Source: an uncultured Alistipes sp. (GTDB lineage: Bacteria; Bacteroidota; Bacteroidia; Bacteroidales; Rikenellaceae). From it: 53,887 nucleotides of DNA. The notes under the pieces were generated by a model, which was not told the DNA's origin, did no database searches, and was given only the letters and a program-made list of their open reading frames with translations. Location: assembly GCA_937911745.1 (NCBI GenBank), contig CALDPX010000084.1, positions 1-53,887 of the forward strand, given 5' to 3'. Below, in pieces: positions 34,316 through 42,376 of this stretch (position 1 is the stretch's first letter; every line of letters starts with the position of its first letter). The position numbers were made by a program, and so were the translations under genes.

Positions 34316-36646
34316 TTAGCGTGTTATCACCTCACAGTTGTTGGTGTTGTTGAGCGATACGGCATCAATAACCTGATTGGCACGTTTGTAGAGAGTGGTG
34401 CAGTTTATGTTATTGTCGAGGTTTACAATAATCATATGGTCTGCGCACTGGCTAACGTCAACGGTAGTGAAGTTGCAAGTGAAGCCCCAGAATTCGTTAA
34501 GAAGGGGAGTATTGAGGGTAATGTTCTCCAACTTCTGGCTGTCGCGCACTGCCAGATAAACCAATCCGGGAAGATCCAGCGATACGCTTGTGAGATTGGT
34601 GTTAATCAGGCGAATGTCGCGGAGCAAGGGGCAGTTCTCGATAGTAATCTCATCCACACTATTGCCCTCCCAACGGTTGATGTCCTCATAGTTGATGTGG
34701 TCGAGAACCGGGCAGTTCTTGTAGGTTACTTTGCCTACGTTGGTGCCCCAGCAGATAGTCTGCCAGAGAGCAGGCATATCCACAAAGTTCATATCGCACT
34801 CTACGGGAGAGCTGTTCATATCCATATAGTAGAGGTTGGACGAACCTTCAAATGTGGTCGATTTCATTGAGGAGTTGTTGAACTGCCAAACGATACGCAG
34901 AGCAGGCATATTGGAGAAATCCGTAGCCTCCAAAGCGGGGTTGTTCATAATGTAAGCCTCTTCGAGAGCCGAGCAACCTTTTACATTGATGGATTGGAGG
35001 TCGGGAGCCGAGCCGCAGTGGAGGTATTTCAGGGCCGCAGAGTTCTTTAAATCGAACGAAGTGAGTTTGTTGCAGTGGATATTGAGGTACAGCAATGCGG
35101 GGAATCCATTCTCGGGGATGATGAACTCTTCAAGAGGAGCCTGGTCAAGGTTTATCTCAGTACAATTTACCAGTGCCGAAGCGTCAATACGTTTGGTGTT
35201 GGTCCAGTATGCGTTGAAGACCTGCAATGACTCACAACCGGTAACGCTCACGCTGTCCCAGTGCGAACCCTGAGCAAAGAGGTGTGTAAGCGACTTGCAG
35301 CCGTCTACATTTACAACGCCACCCGATACATCCTCGGGACGCTCCCAGCACCAGAGAACTCTGAGGTTCTCCAAACCGCTTGCATCTACATTTTGGACTC
35401 TCGACTGCTGAACGTAGCACTCGGTAAGAGCAGTACAGCCCTGAATGTTGAGAGTTTCGAGAGTGGAGTTGTCTGCCCACAAACCGCTCAGTGCGGTATG
35501 GTTGCCAACATCGATGTTCTTGATGTTGGTGAACTGCAAAGCGAGAATTGCGAGCTGAGGATTGTTAGCCACGTTAATTTCGCTAACCTGAGAGTGGTGG
35601 ATGCTAAGCTCGATGAGTTGGGTGTTGTCCTCGACATTTACACCTGTTAGAGCGGTGTTGTATGCGTGGAGATATTTCAGATTTTCCAAGCCTGCGGTAT
35701 TGATAGTTGTGAGGTTGGCGTTGTCGAAGAGCCAAACAATCTCCAATGCGGGGTTCTTTGAGAGGTCAGCCTCAGTCAGGTTGTTGACGTGCAAACGCAA
35801 CTCTTTCAAGGCGGTGAGTTGCTCAATACCTGCAATGGTAGTAATGCCGCGGTCGGGAGCCTCAATGTTTACAATGCTCTCTGCCTCGCTAATCTGCAAC
35901 TTGCCATCGTTCGAGAGGTCGAAGTTTTCGATGAGGTATGCCTGCAATGCTGCGTCCTCCACCTCTACGGTAGGCTCGGTCGAGGTCGAGAAGGAGATCT
36001 GCTCGCCATAGGCAGTACCATTCTTATTAGTCGCGTACGCGCGTACGTAGTAGGTCATATCTGGCTCCAGGCCGTCAATTTCCGACACGAAGACACCCTC
36101 ATTAGCTTCGTCAATGGTGTAAAGACCTGTGAGATCGGGATTCTCCGAGGTACCCCAGCATACACCACAAGCAGTAATCTCTTCGCCACCGGTTGCAACA
36201 ATAGTACCACCCGTAGTGGCGGTCTCGAAAGTTACATTGCTCATAGCGGTGGTGGTAACTACGGGAACGGTCGAGAGGGTTGTGAAACTTTTTGCCTCGC
36301 CATACCACACACCATTGGAGTTCTGAGCCCACGCACGAACATAATAGATAGTACCTACCTCCAAACCTGTGATTTCGGAAGCCCACTCGCCGGTGCCGCT
36401 ACCGTCCTCGGTCTTATTGTCGGCAATGGTAGGGAGCTCTTTGCCTGCCGCCCAACATACACCGCGAGCAGAGATTGCTGCACCACCATCGTAAGTGACA
36501 TTACCGCCACTAACAGCGCTCTCTTCGGTAATTTCAGTAACCTCAGTGGTGGTAATTACCACATTGGGGTCTACGGGTTCGGGTTCGCAACCAAATAACA
36601 AGGCTGCAATGCCCACTACTGAAAGAATGTAAAAAAGTCTCTTCAT
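34316..36646 (-). CDS. Surface lipoprotein with FnIII-like repeats and leucine-rich repeats
   Basis: A 776-aa protein, first gene of the PUL. Lipobox ALLFGC is followed by EPEPVDPN. Two tandem ~90-aa beta-domains follow (VTTTAMSNVTFETATTGG, ACGVCWGTSENPD, YYVRAYATNKNG), a repeat type common in Bacteroidetes surface proteins. From about residue 230 to the end come some 20 irregular leucine-rich repeats (LTALKELRLHVNNLTEADLS, NPALEIVWLFDNANL, NCPLLRDIRLINTNL). There is no catalytic motif. The position matches that of surface glycan-binding proteins, but the LRR build is unusual. It could bind glycan or a protein partner. Confidence 0.8.
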   Translation of the reverse strand: MKRLFYILSVVGIAALLFGCEPEPVDPNVVITTTEVTEITEESAVSGGNVTYDGGAAISARGVCWAAGKELPTIADNKTEDGSGTGEWASEITGLEVGTIYYVRAWAQNSNGVWYGEAKSFTTLSTVPVVTTTAMSNVTFETATTGGTIVATGGEEITACGVCWGTSENPDLTGLYTIDEANEGVFVSEIDGLEPDMTYYVRAYATNKNGTAYGEQISFSTSTEPTVEVEDAALQAYLIENFDLSNDGKLQISEAESIVNIEAPDRGITTIAGIEQLTALKELRLHVNNLTEADLSKNPALEIVWLFDNANLTTINTAGLENLKYLHAYNTALTGVNVEDNTQLIELSIHHSQVSEINVANNPQLAILALQFTNIKNIDVGNHTALSGLWADNSTLETLNIQGCTALTECYVQQSRVQNVDASGLENLRVLWCWERPEDVSGGVVNVDGCKSLTHLFAQGSHWDSVSVTGCESLQVFNAYWTNTKRIDASALVNCTEINLDQAPLEEFIIPENGFPALLYLNIHCNKLTSFDLKNSAALKYLHCGSAPDLQSINVKGCSALEEAYIMNNPALEATDFSNMPALRIVWQFNNSSMKSTTFEGSSNLYYMDMNSSPVECDMNFVDMPALWQTICWGTNVGKVTYKNCPVLDHINYEDINRWEGNSVDEITIENCPLLRDIRLINTNLTSVSLDLPGLVYLAVRDSQKLENITLNTPLLNEFWGFTCNFTTVDVSQCADHMIIVNLDNNINCTTLYKRANQVIDAVSLNNTNNCEVITR

Positions 36647-37033
36647 AGTGCTAATAATTTTGGTTTAAATATGTAATTGTGTAAGAGTGTCTTCGTTTTA
36701 GTACCACAAAATTCCGTATTTTTGGAGAAAACGAGTAAAACAAATCGCCCAAAGAATGATACATTTGTAACAAAACACAATATATGTGATTTTGATACAA
36801 ATATTCTCGACTCGACAATCAGCTACAAGTGGAGATAGCTTGTTTTGAAAGTTGCCGCCATATTGCGTATTCTTAGGCAGTTACAAACGTTTCGAACTAA
36901 CCAAAACTTTGGGAATGTATCATTTTGTCGAATTATGAAAGTCGCTGATTATCAAACTACGCGCGTTTTGGGAGGGCATCTGCACTTATATGGTTAGCAC
37001 AAGAGTCTATCTTACTGATACTCAAATACTTAA
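36647..37033. promoter_or_regulatory. AT-rich upstream control region of the PUL
   Basis: No gene is seen. It contains an 11-bp inverted pair, AATGATACATT (36755-36765) and AATGTATCATT (36914-36924), separated by about 150 bases. It is the only long non-coding stretch upstream of the eleven-gene operon, so HTCS binding sites should lie here. I could not find a convincing TAnnTTTG box for the minus strand. Confidence 0.4.
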
Positions 37034-37065
37034 TTTGCATATTTCGTCATTTTTACTTACCTTTG
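37034..37065 (+). promoter_or_regulatory. Strong consensus promoter before a broken gene
   Basis: TTTG (37034-37037), a 20-bp spacer, then TACCTTTG (37058-37065): the best match to the Bacteroidetes consensus in the window. It reads into a 54-codon frame beginning at ATG 37129 (MKKFIIDFWREPRYFMDKLF), which I do not recognise and which stops near 37293, and then into the relic at 37341. Confidence 0.65.
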
Positions 37066-37340
37066 CCCCAAGCTTTGGCGCACCGAGATTGGTAGCATTG
37101 TAAAGCGAAACTAAAACATAATTAAACTATGAAAAAGTTTATTATTGACTTTTGGCGAGAGCCAAGGTACTTTATGGACAAATTATTTGGGCGTTCAAAA
37201 ATCAGTTGTTCGTGCCACGCTTATTTCACAAACAACGGGAGGGCGATTAAAGCGTTCTATCGACTCGTTGAATTATGTGGCAATCGCTACGCAGGCTAAT
37301 AACAGAAATAATGAGAGCTACTACAATAGCCAACAACGCT

Positions 37341-37640
37341 ATGAACAAGTAGCTCTCTGCCCTCTACGAAGTTAATTGGGAAGTTCTTCGCAAAACAACC
37401 GACAAATATGAGGCACAGGGCTATACTTTGGCAAACCCATACCTTCTGACCGCTTCCGACAACTACCAGAACGCAAAAGTAAGAGTTATGTGTATGGGCA
37501 AGGAAACAATGGGCTGGGAGGCGAGTTTACGGGCAAACCTACAATTAAGGAACTACAACAACTTTACACCCGCCACATCCATAATGAGAGGGGCAACGAT
37601 GCAGCATTTCATCGTTTTGTGGGGTGGTTATCTTCACTGT
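37341..37640 (+). pseudogene. Broken uracil-DNA-glycosylase-like hypothetical protein
   Basis: The frame from ATG 37341 has a TAG as its fourth codon, then reads ALYEVNWEVLRKTTDKY, LANPYLLTASDNYQNAKVRV and MCMGKETMGW. The continuation GGEFTGKPTIKELQQLYTRH lies in the next frame, so a frameshift occurs near 37519. The GxET.GW block after an N-terminal L.NP.LL motif resembles uncharacterised proteins of the uracil-DNA glycosylase fold; this assignment is tentative. One nonsense codon plus one frameshift make it inactive. Confidence 0.5.
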
Positions 37641-37670
37641 CTCCCGATGCTGAGGTCATTCCCAATAATA

Positions 37671-37713
37671 TTCCCCCTAAATCCCCCTTTGACAAAGGGG
37701 GATTTAGGGGGAA
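37671..37713. repeat. Perfect 43-bp palindrome
   Basis: Two 21-bp arms (TTCCCCCTAAATCCCCCTTTG and its complement) flank a single central A. Partial copies occur at 15909-15941 and 37842-37874. This is a dispersed palindromic (REP/MITE-like) intergenic element. Confidence 0.85.
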
Positions 37714-37816
37714 TGTAAACGCTGTGCAACGCACCCACAGGCATACTCCACAAGTGTGGTAACGCTCGGGGACGCTTCAAGGCAGCAGTTTAGAAATTGT
37801 CCTTCAAAGGCTCAAA
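37691..37816. repeat. Tandem duplication unit 1, with extra copy of the rubrerythrin gene tail
   Basis: This ~126-bp unit recurs at 37852-37977, offset by 161 bp, with few differences. It carries half of the palindrome, the string AATGTAAACGCTGTGCAACG and, on the minus strand, codons for AYFEPLKDNF and a stop, the exact end of rubrerythrin. Unit 2 overlaps the real 3' end of that gene. Confidence 0.85.
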
Positions 37817-37851
37817 ATACGCCCCTCGGCGTAAGCCGTAAGTCCCCCTTT

Positions 37852-37977
37852 GTCAAAGGGGGATTTAGGGGGAATGTAAACGCTGTGCAACGCACCCACA
37901 GGCGAAACTCTACAAATGTAGTAACGCTCGGGGACGCTTCAAGGCGGCAGTTTAGAAATTGTCCTTCAAAGGCTCAA
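37852..37977. repeat. Tandem duplication unit 2, overlapping the rubrerythrin 3' end
   Basis: The second copy of the unit at 37691-37816; it includes the functional rubrerythrin stop codon (37952-37954) and the last codons. Confidence 0.85.
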
Positions 37978-38527
37978 AGTAAGCCTGTGGGTGTAGGCAA
38001 GCGGGGCAGGCTTTGGGAGCCTCTTTGCCTACATATATAAAGCCACAGTTGCGGCACTGCCAGGTGATTTCGTCCTTGCGGAGGAATACCTCGCCGTCCG
38101 ACACACGGGCGTAGAGCGCACGGTAGCGCTGCTCGTGGTAAGCCTCAACCTTTGCAACGTTGCGGAAAGCGGCAGCAACAGCGGGGAAACCCTCCTCGTC
38201 TGCTACGGCTGCAAACTCGGGATAGAGGTCTGCCCACTCCTCGTGCTCACCAGCAGCGGCTGCTTCGAGGTTGGCTGCGGTGTCGCCAATGACACCTGCG
38301 GGATAGGAGGCAGTAATCTCCACCATACCTCCTTCGAGGAATTTGAAGAACCTCTTAGCGTGCTCTTTCTCCTGCTCGGCTGTCTCCATAAAAATTGCTG
38401 CTATCTGCTCGAAACCCTCCTTCTTTGCCTGCGAAGCGAAGAATGTGTAACGACTCCTTGCCTGGCTCTCGCCAGCGAATGCTTTGAGCAAGTTCTGCTC
38501 AGTAAGCGTACCTTTAATACTTGCCAT
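37952..38527 (-). CDS. Rubrerythrin
   Basis: A 191-aa cytoplasmic peroxide-reducing diiron protein. An N-terminal ferritin-like four-helix bundle carries the metal ligands in LLKAFAGESQARSRY, ETAEQEKEHAKRF and VAKVEAYHEQRY. A C-terminal rubredoxin-type iron site shows WQCRNCGFIYVG then CPACLHP. Length and domain order are standard. It protects anaerobes from hydrogen peroxide. It lies 45 bases after fabG on the same strand and may be co-transcribed. Confidence 0.95.
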   Translation of the reverse strand: MASIKGTLTEQNLLKAFAGESQARSRYTFFASQAKKEGFEQIAAIFMETAEQEKEHAKRFFKFLEGGMVEITASYPAGVIGDTAANLEAAAAGEHEEWADLYPEFAAVADEEGFPAVAAAFRNVAKVEAYHEQRYRALYARVSDGEVFLRKDEITWQCRNCGFIYVGKEAPKACPACLHPQAYFEPLKDNF

Positions 38528-38572
38528 TTTAATTTTGAATTATGAATTTATGTATGGATTATGAATTTTTCT

Positions 38573-39319
38573 CTATCCGCGCATTCCGCCGCAGCAAGCG
38601 ATGGTCTGCCCCGTGACATAACCACTCAGGTCACTACCCAAAAAGAGTGCCACACCTGCCACATCCTCGGGAGTTCCTGCCCTACGGAGCGAGATACCTT
38701 CTATAAATGAGGCTCTAATCTCTTCCGAGAGTACGGCGGTCATATCGGTCTGAATGAAGCCCGGTGCGATGCAGTTAGCCCTCACACCCCTTGCGCCAAA
38801 CTCCTTTGCCACCGATTTACTGAGGGCAATGAGTCCCGCTTTGGAGGCTGCGTAGTTTGCCTGTCCCACATTGCCGCCAATGCCCACAACCGAACTCATA
38901 TAGACAATCGAGCCGCCTCTCTGGCGAGCCATAACGGGGGCTACGGCGTGGGTAATGTTGAAGGCAGATTTGAGGTTGGTGGTAATTACCGCATCCCACA
39001 TCTCCTCGGTCATACGCATTAGGAGAGTATCGCGAGTGATGCCCGCATTGTGCACTAAAATATCTATCTTACCGAAAGCATTCTGCACCTCCTTAACGAG
39101 TGCGTGAGCCTCCTCGTAGGACGAGGCATCGGAGCGATAGCCCACCGCCTTAACGCCCATAGCCGAGAGTTCTCCCACGAGTTCATCGGCAGCCGAAGCC
39201 GAAGAGAGATATGTAAAAGCCACATCTGCGCCTTCGGAGGCGTATTTGGTGGCTATTGCTCTACCAATACCGCGTGTTGCACCCGTAACAAGTGCTACTT
39301 TACCTGATAAAAGTCCCAT
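38573..39319 (-). CDS. fabG: 3-oxoacyl-[ACP] reductase (SDR family)
   Basis: A 248-aa short-chain dehydrogenase. The NADPH site is VTGATRGIGRAIA, followed by VHNAGITRD; the catalytic triad is the Ser of SSVVGIGG and YAASKAG (Tyr/Lys). GFIQTDMT and the C-terminal GYVTGQTIACCGGMRG are FabG-like. It reduces the 3-oxo group of acyl-ACP in fatty-acid elongation. The start at 39319 (MGLLSGK) is chosen over an upstream extension that would cross the promoter. It diverges from glyA. Confidence 0.9.
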   Translation of the reverse strand: MGLLSGKVALVTGATRGIGRAIATKYASEGADVAFTYLSSASAADELVGELSAMGVKAVGYRSDASSYEEAHALVKEVQNAFGKIDILVHNAGITRDTLLMRMTEEMWDAVITTNLKSAFNITHAVAPVMARQRGGSIVYMSSVVGIGGNVGQANYAASKAGLIALSKSVAKEFGARGVRANCIAPGFIQTDMTAVLSEEIRASFIEGISLRRAGTPEDVAGVALFLGSDLSGYVTGQTIACCGGMRG

Positions 39320-39352
39320 AGTAATACTGAGGTTTATTTCATAAAAGTTTTT

Positions 39353-39360
39353 CAAAGATA
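39353..39360 (-). promoter_or_regulatory. -7 box of fabG
   Basis: CAAAGATA on the plus strand is TATCTTTG on the minus strand, about 35 bases before the fabG start. A clear -33 box is not seen. Confidence 0.5.
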
Positions 39361-39404
39361 CGAAAATTATTTTATGAAAAGAGCGCAGGTACGGAAAAAA
39401 TGCG

Positions 39405-39412
39405 TAATTTTG
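39405..39412 (+). promoter_or_regulatory. -7 box of glyA
   Basis: TAATTTTG fits TAnnTTTG and lies 57 bases before the glyA start. The -33 box is not clear. Confidence 0.5.
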
Positions 39413-39468
39413 TAAATCTCTTATAAGAGCAGACAACTAAACTTAAAACTATAAAACACAGAAAAACA

Positions 39469-40749
39469 ATGAAACACGACAACGAAATTTTCGACCTTAT
39501 TGGTGAAGAGCGTGCGCGCCAAACCAACGGTCTTGAACTCATCGCCTCCGAGAACTACGTTAGCGACCAAGTGATGCAGGCCATGGGCTCCATCCTCACC
39601 AATAAATATGCCGAGGGCTATCCCGCAGCACGTTACTATGGCGGTTGCGAGGTTGTCGACAAGGTGGAACTCTTGGCTCAGGAGAGATTGAAAAAACTCT
39701 ACGGTGCAGAGTACGCCAACGTACAGCCCCACAGCGGTGCTCAGGCCAACATGGCAGTATTCTTCGCTTGTTTGAAAGTGGGCGACACCTTTATGGGCTT
39801 GGATTTGGCACACGGCGGTCACCTCTCCCACGGTTCGCCTGTAAATATGTCGGGCGTGAACTACAAGGCAGTGGGCTATCAGCTCAACCCCGAGACCGGT
39901 ACCGTAGACTACGACCAGATGGAGGCTCTCGCATTGGAGCACCGTCCCAAACTCATCATTGGTGGTGCTTCGGCTTACTCGCGTGAGTGGGACTACAAGC
40001 GTATGCGTGAGATTGCCGACAAGGTGGGCGCAATCCTGCTCGTTGATATGGCTCACACCGCAGGTCTTATTGCCGCAGGTCTTTTGGACAACCCCGTTAA
40101 ATATGCTCACATCGTAACCTCCACAACCCACAAAACTCTTCGTGGTCCTCGTGGTGGTATCATCCTTATGGGACAGGACTTTGACAACCCTTGGGGTCTT
40201 ACCACTCCCAAAGGCGTAGTGAAGAAGATGTCGGCAGTTCTCAACTCGGCAGTCTTCCCCGGCATTCAGGGCGGTCCACTCGAACACGTCATTGCTGCTA
40301 AGGCTGTGGCATTTGGCGAGGCTCTCGACCCCTCCTACAAGGAGTATCAGTTGCAGGTGCAGAAAAATGCTGCCGCAATGGCAGAGGCTTTCGCCAAGAG
40401 GGGCTACAAGGTTGTTTCGGGTAAGACCGAGAACCACCTGATGCTTATCGACCTCCGCACCAAATTCCCCGAGCTGACCGGTAAAGTGGCAGAGAAGGTG
40501 CTCGTAGCAGCCGACATCACCACCAACAAAAATATGGTGCCCTTCGACAGCCGTTCGCCCTTCCAGACCTCGGGCTTGCGTTTCGGCACTCCCGCAATCA
40601 CAACTCGTGGTTTGAAGGAGGACAAGATGGACTACATCGTAGAACTTATAGACCGTGTGCTCTCCGACCACGAGAACGAGGAGAACATCGCAGCAGTTCG
40701 CAGAGATGTTAATGCTTTGATGGCAGATTATCCTCTCTTCGCCTGGTAA
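39469..40749 (+). CDS. glyA: Serine hydroxymethyltransferase
   Basis: A 426-aa PLP enzyme interconverting serine and glycine with tetrahydrofolate. Seen: LIASENYVSDQVMQAMGS, YAEGYPAARYYGGCEVVD, QPHSGAQANMAVF, VDMAHTAGLIAAG, the PLP-lysine block STTHKTLRGPRGG, and FPGIQGGPLEHVIAAKAVAF. Full length, cytoplasmic. A long antisense frame over it is a codon-bias shadow. Confidence 0.97.
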   Translation: MKHDNEIFDLIGEERARQTNGLELIASENYVSDQVMQAMGSILTNKYAEGYPAARYYGGCEVVDKVELLAQERLKKLYGAEYANVQPHSGAQANMAVFFACLKVGDTFMGLDLAHGGHLSHGSPVNMSGVNYKAVGYQLNPETGTVDYDQMEALALEHRPKLIIGGASAYSREWDYKRMREIADKVGAILLVDMAHTAGLIAAGLLDNPVKYAHIVTSTTHKTLRGPRGGIILMGQDFDNPWGLTTPKGVVKKMSAVLNSAVFPGIQGGPLEHVIAAKAVAFGEALDPSYKEYQLQVQKNAAAMAEAFAKRGYKVVSGKTENHLMLIDLRTKFPELTGKVAEKVLVAADITTNKNMVPFDSRSPFQTSGLRFGTPAITTRGLKEDKMDYIVELIDRVLSDHENEENIAAVRRDVNALMADYPLFAW

Positions 40750-40861
40750 AAAAACGCATATAACGGGTGCTTTTTGCACCAAAATTCAGAGAGCGGACTC
40801 CTCATTTACGCTTAGTAAACTGCGGAGCCCGCTCCTTCTTTGCAAGAGTTCCAAGGGTTAC

Positions 40862-40962
40862 AGGGATAACAGGGATAACAGGGATAATAAGGAGCCCCCC
40901 TGTACCCCCTGTACCCCCTGTACCCCCTGTACCCCCTGTACCCCCTGTACCCCCTGCAACCC
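40862..40962. repeat. Two 9-bp minisatellite arrays in opposite sense
   Basis: AGGGATAAC occurs three times (40862-40888; the last copy ends in T). Then CTGTACCCC occurs six times exactly (40900-40953), plus a degenerate seventh copy. The second unit is roughly the reverse complement of the first (GGGGTACAG against GGGATAACA), so the arrays could pair. Confidence 0.85.
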
Positions 40963-40976
40963 TCCCCTAAGTTAGG

Positions 40977-41010
40977 GGAGGGTGCCCGAAGGGCGGGAGA
41001 GGTCTGTAAA
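40977..41010. repeat. Dispersed intergenic unit, copy 1 (copy 2 at 41162-41194)
   Basis: GGAGGGTGCCCGAAGGGC followed by GGGAGAGGTCTGTAAA recurs at 41162-41194 with a two-base contraction. The core GCCCGAAGGGC is itself a small palindrome. Confidence 0.75.
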
Positions 41011-41198
41011 GAAGTTCCTCCCCTACGAACCGACGCCCGAAGCGGGAGCAGAGGTTGCTTGCAAACTATGCCCCGCGAGTAGGAGGAAAAGCCACCGAAG
41101 GTGGATTAAAGGGGAGGATAGGAGGGGTGGTCGAAATTGCGCTCGGCGTCCCCGCCGAGCAGGGAGGGTGCCGAAGGCGGGAGAGGTCTGTAAAAAAA

Positions 41199-41248
41199 CT
41201 CCCCCTTATTCGCGGGTATTAAAAAAGATACCCGAGAATAAGGGGGAG
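41199..41248. terminator. Long hairpin, probably a bidirectional terminator
   Basis: CTCCCCCTTATTCGCGGGTAT pairs with its complement at 41228-41248 (one mismatch) around an A-rich loop. It lies between the convergent glyA and panE genes, 450 bases after glyA. Confidence 0.5.
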
Positions 41249-41274
41249 AAGACCTTAAACGTTAGACCTTAGAC

Positions 41275-41303
41275 AACAACTCTCAAAAAAATTGAGAGTT
41301 GTT
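41275..41303 (-). terminator. Hairpin directly after panE
   Basis: AACAACTCTCAA and TTGAGAGTTGTT form 12-bp arms with a short A/T loop, starting 5 bases past the panE stop. There is no T tail, so termination efficiency is uncertain. Confidence 0.45.
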
Positions 41304-41307
41304 ACTC

Positions 41308-42309
41308 TTAGAACAAAGCGAGGTTGTCGAACGATGGTTTGAGTTCGCCTTTTTCGATGCGGTGGATAATCTCCACAACCTTGTCGTTCATAGGTGTAGG
41401 ACATCCTACCTTACGACCATAGGCACTCACAACACCATTTATGGCGTCCACCTCGGTCAGTTTACCCTTCTCGATATCTTGCAGCATGCTTGCTTTCAGC
41501 AGTGCGTGTTTGCGGATAGCGATGGGGATGATGAAGAGCGAGATGGCTTTTTTCAGTCCGCTCTTATAGTCGAGCAACTTGACAATATCCTTGCCCTGCA
41601 CAGGCTCAATCCTAATGCCACCCTTGGCGCACACGTCTATACACTCCTTGATGAGAGCCTGCACGATGCGCCTGGAAGCCTTCGCCTTGGCAGCCTCGCC
41701 AAAGGTACAACCCAACACAGCACTCATACCCGAGAAGGAGGCATTGATGAGCAGTTTACTCCAACGTGTGCCTACAAAGTTCTCGTCAACCTCCACTTCG
41801 CCCATCAGTTCCAACAGAGCCTTCACATCTTCGAAGTGAGCATTGCGCTCTTTGGTGAGAGAGCCGAGCGAGAAGGTAAGGCTATCGGGCTGGCTGGTGA
41901 GTTCGCACACGCCAGCACCCTTCATCGTAGCACCCCACGCCACCGTACAGCCCAGCGTGCGGTTATCGCCCACAATCTCGCCAATCTGCAACTCCGGAAT
42001 GCCGTTTTGCAGCGTCACGATAACACCATCCTCTGCCAAAAACTCCTTCAAGCGGGTAACAACCTCCACATTCTGCTGCTGTTTGGTCATAAGGAAGATG
42101 ATGTCATACACACCCTCCATCTCTTCGGGCAGATAGGCGGTTACGGGCTGAGTGAAATTGACTGTACCGACCACCTGAGCACCAACGGTTTGCAGTGCCT
42201 CAACGTGTGCCTTATTGCGATTGATGAGTTCCACCTTACCGCCATTTTTGGTTATGTACGCGCCGAGAATCGTTCCCAACGACCCCGCGCCATAGATTGC
42301 TGTTCTCAT
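41308..42309 (-). CDS. panE: 2-dehydropantoate 2-reductase (ketopantoate reductase)
   Basis: A 333-aa enzyme, predicted to reduce 2-dehydropantoate to pantoate with NADPH in the pantothenate/CoA pathway. The N-terminal Rossmann motif is IYGAGSLGTILGAY. IIFLMTKQQQNVEVV, VTLQNGIPE (active-site region), GCTVAWGATMKGAG and the substrate region KLLINASFSGMSAVLGCTFGE are seen, with a C-terminal SMLQDIEKGKLTEVDAINGVV typical of PanE/ApbA. Slightly longer than the ~300 aa norm. Its neighbour upstream is separated by a terminator, so it may have its own promoter. Confidence 0.9.
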   Translation of the reverse strand: MRTAIYGAGSLGTILGAYITKNGGKVELINRNKAHVEALQTVGAQVVGTVNFTQPVTAYLPEEMEGVYDIIFLMTKQQQNVEVVTRLKEFLAEDGVIVTLQNGIPELQIGEIVGDNRTLGCTVAWGATMKGAGVCELTSQPDSLTFSLGSLTKERNAHFEDVKALLELMGEVEVDENFVGTRWSKLLINASFSGMSAVLGCTFGEAAKAKASRRIVQALIKECIDVCAKGGIRIEPVQGKDIVKLLDYKSGLKKAISLFIIPIAIRKHALLKASMLQDIEKGKLTEVDAINGVVSAYGRKVGCPTPMNDKVVEIIHRIEKGELKPSFDNLALF

Positions 42310-42330
42310 AATTCTACTTTATATTATATA

Positions 42331-42364
42331 AAAAAGGGCGTAGGATTTTATCGCTACGCCCTTA
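42331..42364 (-). terminator. Terminator after the threonine dehydrogenase-like gene
   Basis: On the minus strand GGGCGTAG pairs with CTACGCCC, followed by TTTTT. It lies just after the stop at 42377. Confidence 0.8.
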
Positions 42365-42376
42365 GGGTTTCTATTA

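Larger units (their letters stand above)
40750..41307. other. Repeat-dense non-coding block between glyA and panE
   Basis: No gene is recognised. It contains an imperfect hairpin (40790-40832), two 9-bp tandem arrays (40862-40962), the dispersed unit at 40977 and 41162, GC-rich palindromes (near 40957 and 41139) and a 21-bp-arm hairpin (41199-41248). Confidence 0.7.

Noticed and set aside
39421..40782. 453-codon minus-strand frame opposite glyA
   Set aside because: It mirrors the codon pattern of the clear glyA gene and its translation shows no known motif.
40861..40890. Resemblance to the I-SceI homing site
   Set aside because: The AGGGATAAC units share a core with it but the full site is not present; a tandem array explains the match.
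40767..40970. Small frame encoding a Pro/Val repeat protein
   Set aside because: It is only the translation of the CTGTACCCC minisatellite with no start context or homology.
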